From assembly GCA_003150355.1 (NCBI GenBank), contig QAMJ01000011.1, positions 291,769-355,768 of the forward strand: a stretch of DNA of 64,000 nucleotides. Reading direction: 5' to 3'. Numbering within the stretch: the first letter of the stretch is position 1; every line of letters starts with the position of its first letter. Shown one piece after another: positions 24,362 through 33,491 of this stretch. Made by a program: the position numbers and the translations under genes. Origin of the DNA: Clostridiales bacterium. Lineage in GTDB: Bacteria > Bacillota > Clostridia > Oscillospirales > Oscillospiraceae. The notes beneath the pieces were generated by a model. The model worked only from the letters and a program-made list of their open reading frames with translations. It was not told where the DNA came from and ran no database searches.

Positions 24362-27163
24362 TCAGAGCTTTGCCACGACTGCGGCGCAGCGGGGGCACAG
24401 GCCGGTCCCGTCCTGCGGAGTCTCGGAGTGCATCCAGCAGCGCGGGCACTTTGTGCCGGGCGCTTCAGTGACAGAGATCTCCAGACCGGGGTTCTTAACA
24501 CCGGCACCGGTGACAGCGTCTGCGTCGGCCTCACCGTCCTCGGTGATGAGGCACTTGGAGACGATGAAGAGCTCGGAGAGATTCATGGAGCGTACCTCAT
24601 CCAGCGCCTGCTTTGAGCTCTCGTCCTTCACGCGCAGGGTGACGGCAGCCTCAAGTGGCTTGCCGATGCGCTTTGCGCCGCGGGCGGCTTCGAGCACGCC
24701 GTTGACATCGTCACGCAGGGCGCTGAGCTTATCCCAGCGCGCCATCTCTTCATCGCTCAGGGCATAGTCCTCAAAGGGCTTGTTCATGACATTGAAGAGA
24801 ACGTTGCGCTCATCGTCGCCCTTGCGGTGCGGCATGGCCTGCCAGATCTCATCGCAGGTGAAGGCGAGGATCGGGGCGAACATCTTGGTCATGCTGTCAA
24901 GGATCAGGTACAGAGCGGTCTGGGCGCTGCGGCGCTTGAGGCCGTTCTTCTCCTCGCAGTAAAGGCGATCCTTGATGATATCGAGATAGAAGCTTGAAAG
25001 CTCTACAACGCAGAAGTCATTGATCGCGTGGGAGACGGTATGGAACTCATAATCGTCATAGCCCTTGGCGACCTCGCCGATCAGCTCGTTGAGCTTGGTG
25101 ATAGCCCAGCGGTCGAGAGGGAGCATATCCGCAGGGGCGACCAGATCGTCAGCATCGAAGCCGTCGAGGTTGCCGAGGCAGTAGCGCGCGGTGTTGCGGA
25201 ACTTGAGGTAGTTCTGGCTGAGCTGCTTGAAGATGGTCTCGGAGCAGCGGACGTCAACATGGTAATCGGCGGAGCCTGCCCAGAGGCGGACGATATCTGC
25301 GCCGAATTCCTTGACCATATCGGCAGGATCGACGCCATTGCCGAGGGACTTGTGCATCGCGCGGCCTTCGCCGTCGACAGTCCAGCCGTGGGTCAGGCAC
25401 TCTTTATACGGTGCGCCCTTGCCCAGCGCGCCGACTGCGACGAGCAGGGAGGACTGGAACCAGCCGCGATACTGGTCGCCGCCCTCAAGGTACATATCGG
25501 ACGGCCAGAAGCCCTGATCGCGCTGCATGGAAGCATAGTGCGTGGAGCCGGAATCGAACCAGCCGTCAAGAGTATCGGTCTCCTTGGTGAAGTGGGTGCC
25601 GCCGCAGTGCGGGCACTTGAAGCCGGCGGGCAGGATATCCGCCGCTTCCTTCTCGAACCATGCGTTGGAGCCTTCCTTTTCAAACAGGCTCGCGACGGCT
25701 TCAATGCTCTCCTCGGTGCAGACGGGTTTTTTGCAGTCCTCGCAATAGAACACGGGGATGGGCAGACCCCAGCGGCGCTGACGGGAGATGCACCAGTCCT
25801 TGCGCTCGCGGATCATCGCGCCCATGCGGTCCTTGCCCCACGCGGGCAGCCAGCGGACGTTCTCGCAGGCGGCGATGGCCTCGTCCTTAAAGGAGTCGAC
25901 AGAGCAGAACCACTGCGGGGTGGCGCGGAAGATGATGGGGCTCTTGCAGCGCCAGCAGTGCGGATAGCTGTGGACGATCTCCTCAGAAGCAAAGAGAACG
26001 CCGCTTTCCTTCATATCGTTAAGGATGATGGGGTTTGATTCATCGGTCTTGAGACCGGCGTACTTGCCGGCATAATCGGTGTGGCGGCCCTGATCGTCCA
26101 CGGGGACGACCATGTCCATGCCATAGCGCATGCAGGTCTGATAGTCGTCAGCGCCGAAGCCGGGAGCGGTATGGACGCAGCCGGTACCGGAATCCATGGT
26201 GACGTAATCCGCCAGAACGAGGCGGGAGGTCTTGGGCAGGAAAGGATGAGAGGCCAGCATATTCTCGAAGAAGCGGCCGGGGTGGGTCTCGATGATCTCA
26301 TAGCTGTCAAAGCCGCCGATCTTCATGACCTTATCGGTCAGGGCTTCGGCCATGATGTACATCTCGCCGTTGGGCGCCTTGACGATGGCATACTGCTCAT
26401 CCGGGTGCAGGGCGATGGCGAGGTTGCCGGGGAGTGTCCAGATGGTCGTAGTCCAGATGACGAAGAAGAGCTTGCTCTTATCGATGTTCGCGAGCTTGCC
26501 GTGATCGTCGTTCATCGGGAACTTGACATAGACAGTGGTGCAGGGATCGTCCTGATATTCGATCTCGGCCTCGGCGAGAGCGGTCTCGTCCTTGGCGCAC
26601 CAGTAGACGGGCTTGAGCCCCTTATAGATATGGCCGTTGCGGTACATCTTGCCGAACACGCGGACTTCATCAGCTTCGAAGCCCTTGTTCATGGTCTTAT
26701 AGGGGTGCTCCCAGTCGCCGACGACGCCGAGGCGCTTGAAGCCCTCCATCTGGAGGCCGATGTACTTTTCGGCATAGTCATGGCAGGCGGAGCGGAAATC
26801 CGCGACGCTCATGGCCTTATGGTTGAGCTTCTGCTCCTTGATGATGGCGGACTCGATGGGCATGCCGTGGTTATCCCAGCCGGGGATATAGGGGGTATAA
26901 TAGCCGCGCATGGCGTAGGAACGGACGATAAAGTCCTTGAGTGCCTTATTGAGCGCGTGACCCATGTGGATCTTACCATTGGAAAACGGAGGGCCGTCAT
27001 GCAGGGAAAAGCGCGGGTGGCCTTCGTTCTTCTTGAGCATTTCATTATAAATATCCTGCTCCTCCCAGCGCTTGAGCATCTCGGGTTCGCGCTTGGGCAG
27101 ACCCGCGCGCATGGGAAAGTCAGTCTTCGGCAGATTGAGGGTGGCGTTAAAATCCTGTGACAT
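24362..27163 (-). CDS. ileS: Isoleucyl-tRNA synthetase
   Basis: 933 residues, class I synthetase. The HIGH motif is HMGHALNKA near residue 65. The editing domain is in the middle (WTTTIWTLPGNLAIA, TGCVHTAPGFGADD), and the KMSKS loop is the variant MHKSLGNG. The C-terminus has a zinc ribbon (CPRCWMHSE...CPRC) used for tRNA docking. The bacterial size and the C-terminal zinc ribbon suggest the ordinary, mupirocin-sensitive type. It sits between divIVA and lspA as in many Firmicutes. The upstream gap of about 90 bp is too short for a T-box leader, so it appears to rely on the operon promoter. Confidence 0.97.
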   Translation of the reverse strand: MSQDFNATLNLPKTDFPMRAGLPKREPEMLKRWEEQDIYNEMLKKNEGHPRFSLHDGPPFSNGKIHMGHALNKALKDFIVRSYAMRGYYTPYIPGWDNHGMPIESAIIKEQKLNHKAMSVADFRSACHDYAEKYIGLQMEGFKRLGVVGDWEHPYKTMNKGFEADEVRVFGKMYRNGHIYKGLKPVYWCAKDETALAEAEIEYQDDPCTTVYVKFPMNDDHGKLANIDKSKLFFVIWTTTIWTLPGNLAIALHPDEQYAIVKAPNGEMYIMAEALTDKVMKIGGFDSYEIIETHPGRFFENMLASHPFLPKTSRLVLADYVTMDSGTGCVHTAPGFGADDYQTCMRYGMDMVVPVDDQGRHTDYAGKYAGLKTDESNPIILNDMKESGVLFASEEIVHSYPHCWRCKSPIIFRATPQWFCSVDSFKDEAIAACENVRWLPAWGKDRMGAMIRERKDWCISRQRRWGLPIPVFYCEDCKKPVCTEESIEAVASLFEKEGSNAWFEKEAADILPAGFKCPHCGGTHFTKETDTLDGWFDSGSTHYASMQRDQGFWPSDMYLEGGDQYRGWFQSSLLVAVGALGKGAPYKECLTHGWTVDGEGRAMHKSLGNGVDPADMVKEFGADIVRLWAGSADYHVDVRCSETIFKQLSQNYLKFRNTARYCLGNLDGFDADDLVAPADMLPLDRWAITKLNELIGEVAKGYDDYEFHTVSHAINDFCVVELSSFYLDIIKDRLYCEEKNGLKRRSAQTALYLILDSMTKMFAPILAFTCDEIWQAMPHRKGDDERNVLFNVMNKPFEDYALSDEEMARWDKLSALRDDVNGVLEAARGAKRIGKPLEAAVTLRVKDESSKQALDEVRSMNLSELFIVSKCLITEDGEADADAVTGAGVKNPGLEISVTEAPGTKCPRCWMHSETPQDGTGLCPRCAAVVAKL

Positions 27164-27255
27164 AGCTGTATAGTCTCCTATTTATCTTCTTTATATTAGA
27201 AAGTCTAAGGGGGCGCGCGCAGTCGCGCTCGCCCCGCTGGAAAAGTCGGAAAAGA

Positions 27256-27891
27256 TCAAAGGGAAAAAGACTGCGTGCTGTCAAGCTTGCGCTGACGGGC
27301 AGGCGCCGCGGGAGCCGTCTTCACCGGGGGGATATCTATCTGTATTGACGGATCGGCCTGTATTCGCGAGGCGCTGTTCTCAATGCTGCGCACGGTATCA
27401 TCCACAGAAACGGCAGGCTTCGCCTCCGCCGCCTGCGGCAGAATGCCGCTTGCGACACTGTCGATATTCTTGAGCTGGGTATTGCAGATGGCGCGGGCGG
27501 CTTCGATGAACTTCGCGGTCGCGGCCTTTGCGGTCTCAAGGCGCTTCTCTTCAGCAGCGGTCTGCTCCTGGATGCTGCCGACAGCAAGTTTGACCTGCTT
27601 ATCAGCGTCGGCGATCATGGCGGCGGCGCGGGTGCGGGCGTCAGCCTCGATCTGCACGGCGAGCTTCTGCGCGGAGATAACGGCCAGATTCAGTGCTTCC
27701 TCATTGGCGCGGTATTCCTCTATCTTATCGACAAGGACCTTCATCTTGCTCTTGAGGACGGAATTTTCCTTCTGAGCGGCCGTGATATCATCGGCGATCT
27801 CCTCAAGGAAATTATCAACGGAGGCCATGTCATAGCCGCCTATGCGGGATTTTTCAAAAGTCTTTTCACGGATATCCTGTGCAGTGATCAT
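27256..27891 (-). CDS. divIVA: DivIVA-domain cell-division/polarity protein
   Basis: 211 residues. The N-terminal lipid-binding region (MITAQDIREKTFEKSRIGGYDMASVDNFLEEIADDI) matches DivIVA, followed by a long coiled coil (about 40-150) and a proline-rich C-terminal tail. The ATG at 27891 is preferred because AAAGGTGG lies 8 nt upstream; an in-frame GTG at 27903 coincides with that site. DivIVA binds negatively curved membrane at septa and poles and recruits partners. Its genes are typically beside sepF, as here. Confidence 0.93.
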   Translation of the reverse strand: MITAQDIREKTFEKSRIGGYDMASVDNFLEEIADDITAAQKENSVLKSKMKVLVDKIEEYRANEEALNLAVISAQKLAVQIEADARTRAAAMIADADKQVKLAVGSIQEQTAAEEKRLETAKAATAKFIEAARAICNTQLKNIDSVASGILPQAAEAKPAVSVDDTVRSIENSASRIQADPSIQIDIPPVKTAPAAPARQRKLDSTQSFSL

Positions 27892-27924
27892 ATTCTTATC
27901 CACCTTTCATCCATTCTGTATTTA

Positions 27925-28524
27925 TCAGAAGTAGTGCCCCGCGCTCTCGCTCTGGTCGTGCTGCGCGCCCAGAATATCAACATTCGACGGGGTGATAAAA
28001 TAGGTCTTTGCCGAGACCGGGGTAATCTTGCCTTGCAGGGCAAAGGCAATGCCGGAAAGAAAGTCCAGCAATCTGCGCGCCATATCTCCCTGCACGCCCT
28101 CCAAGGTCATAACGACCGTCAGATTCTGATTGAGATAATTGACCAGCTCACCGGCTTCATCGAAGCTCTTGGGGCTGAACAGGATGACCGAGGTGTCCTT
28201 TCCGCCGAAGTTCACTGTGCGCTCCCTCGGCGCCGTCCTCGGGCGGGCGGCCTTCTTTATGCCGAGATTGCCGAATATCCCGCCTCCACCGGCGGGCGCT
28301 TCCTGCGCCGCAGGCTTCTGCGTAGGGTCCTCAGCGGGAAGCGGCGTATCATCCGCAAAGGAGCTTTCAAAAAACTTCTGCGCCTGACTCACCGCCGGTT
28401 TCGACGCGGGCGCTTCGGGCTTTGCCTTCGGCTGGGGCTTGAAGCTCGGGTCGGCACCCTCGAAGAAATCCTCATCGTCGTCATACGGCTGGGTGAGTTC
28501 TTTTAACTTATCCATGAAACCCAT
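27925..28524 (-). CDS. sepF: Cell division protein SepF
   Basis: 199 residues. The N-terminal amphipathic helix (MGFMDKLKEL) is a membrane anchor, followed by a long acidic/Pro-rich linker and the conserved SepF core (about 105-190: VILFSPKSFDEAGELVNYLNQNLTVVMTLEGV, RLLDFLSGIAFALQGKI, FITPSNVDI). SepF polymerises into arcs that bind FtsZ and shape the septum. The linker is longer than in Bacillus. GGAGG precedes the ATG. The neighbours yggS upstream and divIVA downstream give the standard Firmicutes order. Confidence 0.95.
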   Translation of the reverse strand: MGFMDKLKELTQPYDDDEDFFEGADPSFKPQPKAKPEAPASKPAVSQAQKFFESSFADDTPLPAEDPTQKPAAQEAPAGGGGIFGNLGIKKAARPRTAPRERTVNFGGKDTSVILFSPKSFDEAGELVNYLNQNLTVVMTLEGVQGDMARRLLDFLSGIAFALQGKITPVSAKTYFITPSNVDILGAQHDQSESAGHYF

Positions 28525-28563
28525 GGCAATCCTCCAATGAACAAATGCTCGGGCGAAACTCAG

Positions 28564-29271
28564 TCATACCTTTTTCTCCGGGTACAGGCGCTTGCCGAAG
28601 ATGGCAGTGCCGAGCCGGATCATGTTCGCTCCGCAGGAAATGGCGGCCTGATAATCGCCGCTCATACCCATAGACATAAAGTCCATAACTACATTATCGT
28701 ATTTTTTTGCGCCATTGTCAATAAAAAGCTGATGCATAAGATTAAAATACGGTAAATTTTCGTCCGGGAAACGGCAAATCGGGGGTACCGCCATGAGTCC
28801 GCGCACCCTCAGACCGGGAAAATCTCCCGCTTTTTCCAAAAGCTCCGGCAAATTTTCGGGCGCAATCCCGGATTTCGACGCTTCCCCGGCGACGTTTACC
28901 TCCAGCAGGATATCCTGCACGATGCCCTTTTTCTCCGCCTCGCGGCTTATCGCGCTCATAAGCTCGACGCTGTCGACGCTGTGTATAAGCTGCGCAAGGC
29001 CGACGATCTGCTTTACCTTATTGCGCTGGAGATGGCCGATGAAGTGCAGCTGCGCGCCCTCATAAGCGCCGGCGGCGTTTTTCTCCAGCAGCTCCTGAAC
29101 GCGGTTTTCGCCGCAGGCCGTGAGCCCTGCGGCGATCGCCTCGCGCACGCGGGCGGCGTCGTTCATCTTGGTCGCACCGATGAGCAGGATATCCCGCTCG
29201 TCCCGCCCGGCGTCTCTCGCCGCGCGCGCTATATTTTCTCTCACCTTGGTGAGATTTTCCGCTATCGTCAT
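28564..29271 (-). CDS. yggS: PLP homeostasis protein, YggS/PLPBP family
   Basis: 235 residues with a single-domain alanine-racemase-like barrel that binds pyridoxal phosphate but has no known catalysis. The PLP lysine lies in LIGATKMN (near residue 34); GENRVQELLEK, HFIGHLQRNKV and the phosphate-binding MGMSGDYQAAISCGANMIRLGTAIFG are classic family motifs. Its ATG overlaps the preceding gene's stop (ATGA), indicating coupled translation within the mutL-to-rluD operon. Confidence 0.95.
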   Translation of the reverse strand: MTIAENLTKVRENIARAARDAGRDERDILLIGATKMNDAARVREAIAAGLTACGENRVQELLEKNAAGAYEGAQLHFIGHLQRNKVKQIVGLAQLIHSVDSVELMSAISREAEKKGIVQDILLEVNVAGEASKSGIAPENLPELLEKAGDFPGLRVRGLMAVPPICRFPDENLPYFNLMHQLFIDNGAKKYDNVVMDFMSMGMSGDYQAAISCGANMIRLGTAIFGKRLYPEKKV

Positions 29272-30143
29272 TGTGTCAGCACCTTTCCCTCATATATGTC
29301 TGTTCCGGAAAGAATGACCCGTTCGCCCTCCCTGAGGGCATCGCCGCTGCCGTTGGGGTCGGCAAGGCAGCAGTCCTTATCGCTGTATATAAGCTCCGCG
29401 CCGCGCCGCTCAACGACGCCTGCGCAGAGAACATAGACATAATCCGTGCCGTCCGCATCGTGCCGGACGGCCTGTGCGGGCAGCTTCAGCCCGCGGTGCT
29501 CCGAAAACACAATCTCGGCCTTCGTTTTCCTCAGGCTCAGATAATCCGCCCCGCCCTCGGTCAGACGCAGCAGGATGAACCGGCGCCCGCTCTCATCGCT
29601 GACGCTTACAGCGCGGGCGCTCACCGTTTCTTCAAAGCCGTCAAAGCGCACGCGGCACTCTCCGGGCTGTATGCTCTCCCCCGCCGTATCGGCGTAGGCG
29701 GCATAGTACCAGTCGAAGCCCGAGACGAGCCGCCCGCCGCTCTTCCCGCTCTCCGCGGGAGATGCCGCAAGGAGCCTGTCCAGAGCCGCGGCGTCAGTTT
29801 CCTCGGGCGCTTCGGGCGCGAGAGCCTCGAAGCCGTCGGTCTGCGAGAAGAACACGCAACTGTGCCCGGTGAGCTCCCGAGTGCCGTCCGGGAGGGCTAT
29901 GGCCGTCCCCGCCGGGAGACGGAGCCCGTTCTCCGCGGCGGGCACAAGCTCCGCTCCGCGCGGAAGTACGCGCTCCCGGCGCAGGACTATCCCGTCAAGC
30001 TCCGCGCTCTCCGTCACGGTGACGGCGCTGACGGTCATAAGCTCCACGCCGTCCGCACTGCCGCGGAGCGCGGCTCCGGCATAGGCGCAGACGGCAAGGA
30101 ACAGCAGCGACGAGAGCGACGAGAACACCCGTGACGACGTCAC
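29268..30143 (-). CDS. HlyD-like membrane protein of the hfq-sepF gene cluster
   Basis: 291 residues with one N-terminal hydrophobic helix and an extracytoplasmic beta-rich body. It recalls HlyD-like proteins often found beside yggS/sepF in Clostridia: an early ESAELDGIVLRRERVLP strand pair, a central acidic helical stretch and a late YVYVLCAGVVERRGAEL segment. The start is a GTG at 30143, only a few bases after the hfq stop and without a clear ribosome site, so translation may be coupled or start slightly downstream. The exact role is unknown; location suggests an envelope or division function. Confidence 0.65.
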   Translation of the reverse strand: MTSSRVFSSLSSLLFLAVCAYAGAALRGSADGVELMTVSAVTVTESAELDGIVLRRERVLPRGAELVPAAENGLRLPAGTAIALPDGTRELTGHSCVFFSQTDGFEALAPEAPEETDAAALDRLLAASPAESGKSGGRLVSGFDWYYAAYADTAGESIQPGECRVRFDGFEETVSARAVSVSDESGRRFILLRLTEGGADYLSLRKTKAEIVFSEHRGLKLPAQAVRHDADGTDYVYVLCAGVVERRGAELIYSDKDCCLADPNGSGDALREGERVILSGTDIYEGKVLTQ

Positions 30144-30146
30144 CGC

Positions 30147-30377
30147 TTATGTATCGCAGCTGTCAAGCTCGACAGGCTTCGAGGGGACAATGGTCGATAT
30201 GGCGTGCTTATAAATAAGCTGCTGCTTTCCGTCCGAGTCGAGCACGACCGTGAAGCCGTCAAAGCCGCGGACTATCCCATGAAGCTGGAAGCCGTTCATG
30301 AGGAACATTGTTACCATAAGCTTGTCTTTTCTAACCTGATTGAGGAAGCTATCCTGGAGATTCTGCGTTTTCTGCAT
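30147..30377 (-). CDS. hfq: RNA chaperone Hfq
   Basis: 76 residues. Both Sm motifs are visible: NLQDSFLNQVRKDKLMVTMFLMNGFQLHGIV (Sm1) and LIYKHAISTIVP (Sm2, containing the KH that binds RNA 3' ends). The ATG at 30377 is chosen since AAAGGAG is 9 nt upstream; a TTG at 30386 would abut that site. The protein should form a hexameric ring for small-RNA regulation. It lies directly after miaA, the same order as in many bacteria. Confidence 0.95.
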   Translation of the reverse strand: MQKTQNLQDSFLNQVRKDKLMVTMFLMNGFQLHGIVRGFDGFTVVLDSDGKQQLIYKHAISTIVPSKPVELDSCDT

Positions 30378-30425
30378 TTCAGCCAACTCCTTTTTCTCGG
30401 AGCGGTCTTGCTGTCTGCCGCCCCG

Positions 30426-31406
30426 TCATAATGTGTCGCATCCGTCATCCGGATGCCCGGCATTATGATACACGCGGCGGTGTAAAAACTCTGTCGAAGC
30501 GTGGCGGGCCTTTTCCATATCCGGGACTTTATCCCAGACGATGCGCAGCGCGTCTTTCCACCTGCCGAACCATGTGAGCTGGCGCTTGGCGTAACGGCGG
30601 CTGCTCTGCTTGATGAGATCGAAGGCCTCACGCTCGGTAGTTTTCCCCTCGAGGAAGGCGGCGATCTCCTTATAGCCTATGGCCTGCATGGCGGTACAAT
30701 CCGGGGAGAGCCCGGAGGCAAGAAGCGACTTCACCTCATTGACAAGCCCCGCCTGTTCCATTGCGTCGACACGCGCGTCGATGCGCGCATAGAGGTCGGC
30801 GCGGTCAGCGTAATTGAGGACTATCCGCGCCGCGTCATAGCGCTTGGGGCGCGCGGCGGTGATGCGGTCATGCTCGGTAATGGTAGTGCCGGTGAGCAGA
30901 TATATCTCTATGGCGCGCACGATACGCCGTTTGTCGCCTGAGTGGAGCTTCGCGGCGCGTTCGGGGTCGAACTGCGCAAGGCGCGCGAGCATCGCGTCCC
31001 CGCCGAGCTCGTCATACTCCGCGCCAAGCTTATCGCGCAGGGAGTTGTCAGATGTATTATCGGCAAAGTCGAGCCCGGAGATGAGAGAGTCTATATACAG
31101 CCCCGTGCCGCCGACGACTATCGGCAGCCTGCCGCGGGCGATGATATCATCGCAGCAGCGCGCGGCTTCCTCGACATAGCGCGCGACAGACCAGCTCTCG
31201 GCAGGGTCGGCGACATCGAGCATATGGTGTACGGCAGCGGCGCGCTCCTCTTTTGTCGCCTTGGCAGTGCCGATGTCCATGCGGCGGTATATCTGCATGG
31301 AGTCCGCCGAAACGATCTCTCCGCCGAGCACCTGCGCAAGCTCTACGCCAAGGCGTGTTTTGCCGGAGGCCGTAGGCCCCGCGACAACGACGATCCTGTT
31401 ATCCAT
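30426..31406 (-). CDS. miaA: tRNA dimethylallyltransferase MiaA
   Basis: 326 residues. The P-loop GPTASGKTRLG is at the N-terminus, with DSMQIYRRMDIGTAKAT, the PIVVGGTGLYIDSLI motif and the C-terminal RRYAKRQLTWFGRW, all MiaA signatures. It transfers the dimethylallyl group to A37 of tRNAs reading codons that begin with U; MiaB, encoded divergently at 33492, then adds the methylthio group. It starts 6 bp after the mutL stop. Confidence 0.96.
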   Translation of the reverse strand: MDNRIVVVAGPTASGKTRLGVELAQVLGGEIVSADSMQIYRRMDIGTAKATKEERAAAVHHMLDVADPAESWSVARYVEEAARCCDDIIARGRLPIVVGGTGLYIDSLISGLDFADNTSDNSLRDKLGAEYDELGGDAMLARLAQFDPERAAKLHSGDKRRIVRAIEIYLLTGTTITEHDRITAARPKRYDAARIVLNYADRADLYARIDARVDAMEQAGLVNEVKSLLASGLSPDCTAMQAIGYKEIAAFLEGKTTEREAFDLIKQSSRRYAKRQLTWFGRWKDALRIVWDKVPDMEKARHASTEFLHRRVYHNAGHPDDGCDTL

Positions 31407-31412
31407 AGGCCG

Positions 31413-33371
31413 TCACACTATGCGCTTGAAGAGCTTGTCAAGGTCGCGCCGCGTCACAGTGACGGATATCGGGCGGCCATGCGGACAGTACTTTATCTGC
31501 CCGGAGAGGACGGCGTCCACAAGCGTTTCAAGCTCCTTCACGTCGGTATCCCACCCGGCCTTAATGGCGGCCTTGCAAGCGACAGTGTGCAGGATCTCAT
31601 CACGCGCGGAATCGGGGTCGGGTGCCTTGCTGCCGTGCAGCTTTTCGCATATCTCCTCGACGGCGGCGGCAGCGTCGGACGCGGCTATCCCCGCCGGGAC
31701 GGCGCGGATGGCGTAATCCCGCTCGCCGAAGGGCTCTATCTCAAAGCCGAACTCCGAGAGCAGCTCCCCGTTTTCCTCAAGGACGCGGCAGTCCTCGTCC
31801 GTGAGGTGGAGCGTCACGCTCTCGAGCAGCGTCTGCGACATATTGCGCGCGCCGCGCTGTTTAAGGCGGTCAAAATTCATTCTCTCGTGCGCGGCGTGCT
31901 TGTCTATGAGCACAAGCTCCGCTCCGACTTCGACGATGATATAGGTCTTGAGAGCCTCACCCACTATCTTGTGGTCGGGGATCGGCTGACTTTCAACATT
32001 TTGAACAGGTTTTTCCACAGCTTTGACCATGCTGTGGGCAGTTTCTTTAGGAATTTCAGTCGTTTCCGGTCGAATTTCGGTGGCCGGGCGGCCATTCGGC
32101 ATATCGAGCCGGGTCTGGTAGGGTATCTCATACGCACCGAGCGATGCCGCAGGGGCAGTTTCAACAGGCTTGGGAGCCGGTTTCGGCGTGTCCTTCACGG
32201 TATAACCCTGCGCGCGGAACTGCTCGGAAGTCATGCTGCGGTAGAAGTCCGGCTTCGGCGCGGGCGCGGCGGTCTGGGGCTGCGGCGGCGCAAAAGCCGC
32301 ACGCACGGGCGCGGATATCGCCGCGGGGGCCGGAGACTTCTTCTCCGCGGGCGGTTCGGCAGGAGCTTTTATTCTGTCCTCCCCTGTCAGAGCGGCGAGG
32401 GCGGCATGGTACACGACTTCGAACACGCGCTTTTCCTGAGAGAACTTGACCTCGGTCTTTGCCGGGTGGACGTTCACATCGACCCCGGCGCAGCTGAGCT
32501 CAAGGTACATGACGCAGGCGGGGTAACGCCCGGTCAAAAGGCTGTTTTTATACGCCTGCTCGACCGCGGCCTGAAGAAGCGAAGAGCGGATATACCGGCC
32601 GTTGCAGTAAAAATACTGCGCGCTGCGGTTGCCGCGGCAGGCGGCGGGAGACGAAATGAAGCCGTGGACGCGCAGCTCCCCGTCCTCGCAGGAGCAGGGC
32701 AGCATGTCCTTTGCGATATCTCGCCCGAGCAGGGAGTACACCGCGGACTCGGCGCGCCCGTCGCCGGGGGAGAAGAACTCCTCCTTCCCGTCGCGGATGA
32801 AACGGACGGATATCTCGGGTCTCCCGAGGGCGCAGCGCAGCGCCGTCTGCACACAGGCGGAGGCCTCGCTGCGGTCGGATTTCAGAAACTTGAGCCGCGC
32901 GGGGGTGTTATAGAACAGCCCCTTGACGGCCATGACGGTGCCCTCCGGGCAGCCAGCAGGGCCCATGTCCTGAATGTCCCCGGCGGTCAGGGTGACGAAG
33001 GTGCCTTCATCGTCGCCGCGGCGGCGGGTGGTGAGCTCCACCTCGGACACGGCGGATATCGCCGCAAGAGCTTCGCCGCGGAAGCCCATCGTGCCGATGG
33101 CTTCAAGCCCGTGCTCGTCATGGAGCTTCGAGGTGGCGTGGCGCAGGAAGGCGACGCCCGCGTCCTCGGGCGCCATGCCGCAGCCGTCGTCCGTGACGCG
33201 GATGAACGGCGCGCCGCCGCCCTTTATTTCGACGGTGACGGACTTCGCCCCGGCGTCAAAGGAGTTTTCCATCAGCTCCTTGATGACGGAGGCGGGACGC
33301 TCGACGACCTCGCCCGCGGCGATCATATCGGCAACGTGTGGGGAGAGTATATTTATAACGGCCATGAACAT
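31413..33371 (-). CDS. mutL: DNA mismatch repair protein MutL
   Basis: 652 residues. The GHKL ATPase domain shows NSFDAGAKSVTVEIKGGG, DDGCGM and GFRGEALAAIS, followed by a Pro/Ala-rich linker (about 330-450). The C-terminal dimer domain has an endonuclease-type site: DKHAAHERMNFD in place of DQHAxxExxxxE, plus ACKAAIKAG and CPHGRP. The nicking-type MutL found in organisms without MutH is therefore expected, although the conserved Gln and last Glu of the motif are Lys and Asp here. The start could be 33371 or the ATG at 33365 (MAVINIL). It is the first gene of the long leftward operon. Confidence 0.95.
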   Translation of the reverse strand: MFMAVINILSPHVADMIAAGEVVERPASVIKELMENSFDAGAKSVTVEIKGGGAPFIRVTDDGCGMAPEDAGVAFLRHATSKLHDEHGLEAIGTMGFRGEALAAISAVSEVELTTRRRGDDEGTFVTLTAGDIQDMGPAGCPEGTVMAVKGLFYNTPARLKFLKSDRSEASACVQTALRCALGRPEISVRFIRDGKEEFFSPGDGRAESAVYSLLGRDIAKDMLPCSCEDGELRVHGFISSPAACRGNRSAQYFYCNGRYIRSSLLQAAVEQAYKNSLLTGRYPACVMYLELSCAGVDVNVHPAKTEVKFSQEKRVFEVVYHAALAALTGEDRIKAPAEPPAEKKSPAPAAISAPVRAAFAPPQPQTAAPAPKPDFYRSMTSEQFRAQGYTVKDTPKPAPKPVETAPAASLGAYEIPYQTRLDMPNGRPATEIRPETTEIPKETAHSMVKAVEKPVQNVESQPIPDHKIVGEALKTYIIVEVGAELVLIDKHAAHERMNFDRLKQRGARNMSQTLLESVTLHLTDEDCRVLEENGELLSEFGFEIEPFGERDYAIRAVPAGIAASDAAAAVEEICEKLHGSKAPDPDSARDEILHTVACKAAIKAGWDTDVKELETLVDAVLSGQIKYCPHGRPISVTVTRRDLDKLFKRIV

Positions 33372-33406
33372 TTAACCTCGTGAGTCTATCTTTTAATTAG
33401 TGGATT

Positions 33407-33435
33407 ATTATACATTATTTCAGTTGAAAGTTCCA
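33407..33435 (-). promoter_or_regulatory. Promoter of the mutL operon
   Basis: On the minus strand TGGAAC (33430-33435) and a perfect TATAAT (33407-33412) are 17 bp apart, about 40 bp before mutL. Its -35 box directly abuts that of the divergent miaB promoter. Confidence 0.6.
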
Positions 33436-33453
33436 CTCCTTTTATGTTAAAAT
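33424..33453 (+). promoter_or_regulatory. Promoter of the miaB-mutS operon
   Basis: TTGAAA (33424-33429) and TAAAAT (33448-33453) with an 18-bp spacer lie 38 bp upstream of the miaB ATG. The element is back to back with the mutL promoter. Confidence 0.55.
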
Positions 33454-33491
33454 TAAATGCTATTCAGATTCGGATTCACAGGAGATTAACA

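Noticed and set aside
27164..27255. Possible T-box leader before ileS
   Set aside because: The gap is only about 90 bp and shows no specifier stem or conserved T-box bulge sequence, so it is too short for a T-box riboswitch.
30942..33383. A very long open frame antisense to miaA and mutL (and similar ones opposite ileS, the CoA-transferase, acyl-CoA dehydrogenase and activator genes)
   Set aside because: These frames come from high G+C at third codon positions of the real genes. They have no ribosome sites or family motifs, and their repetitive Arg/Ala/Gly composition is typical of shadows.
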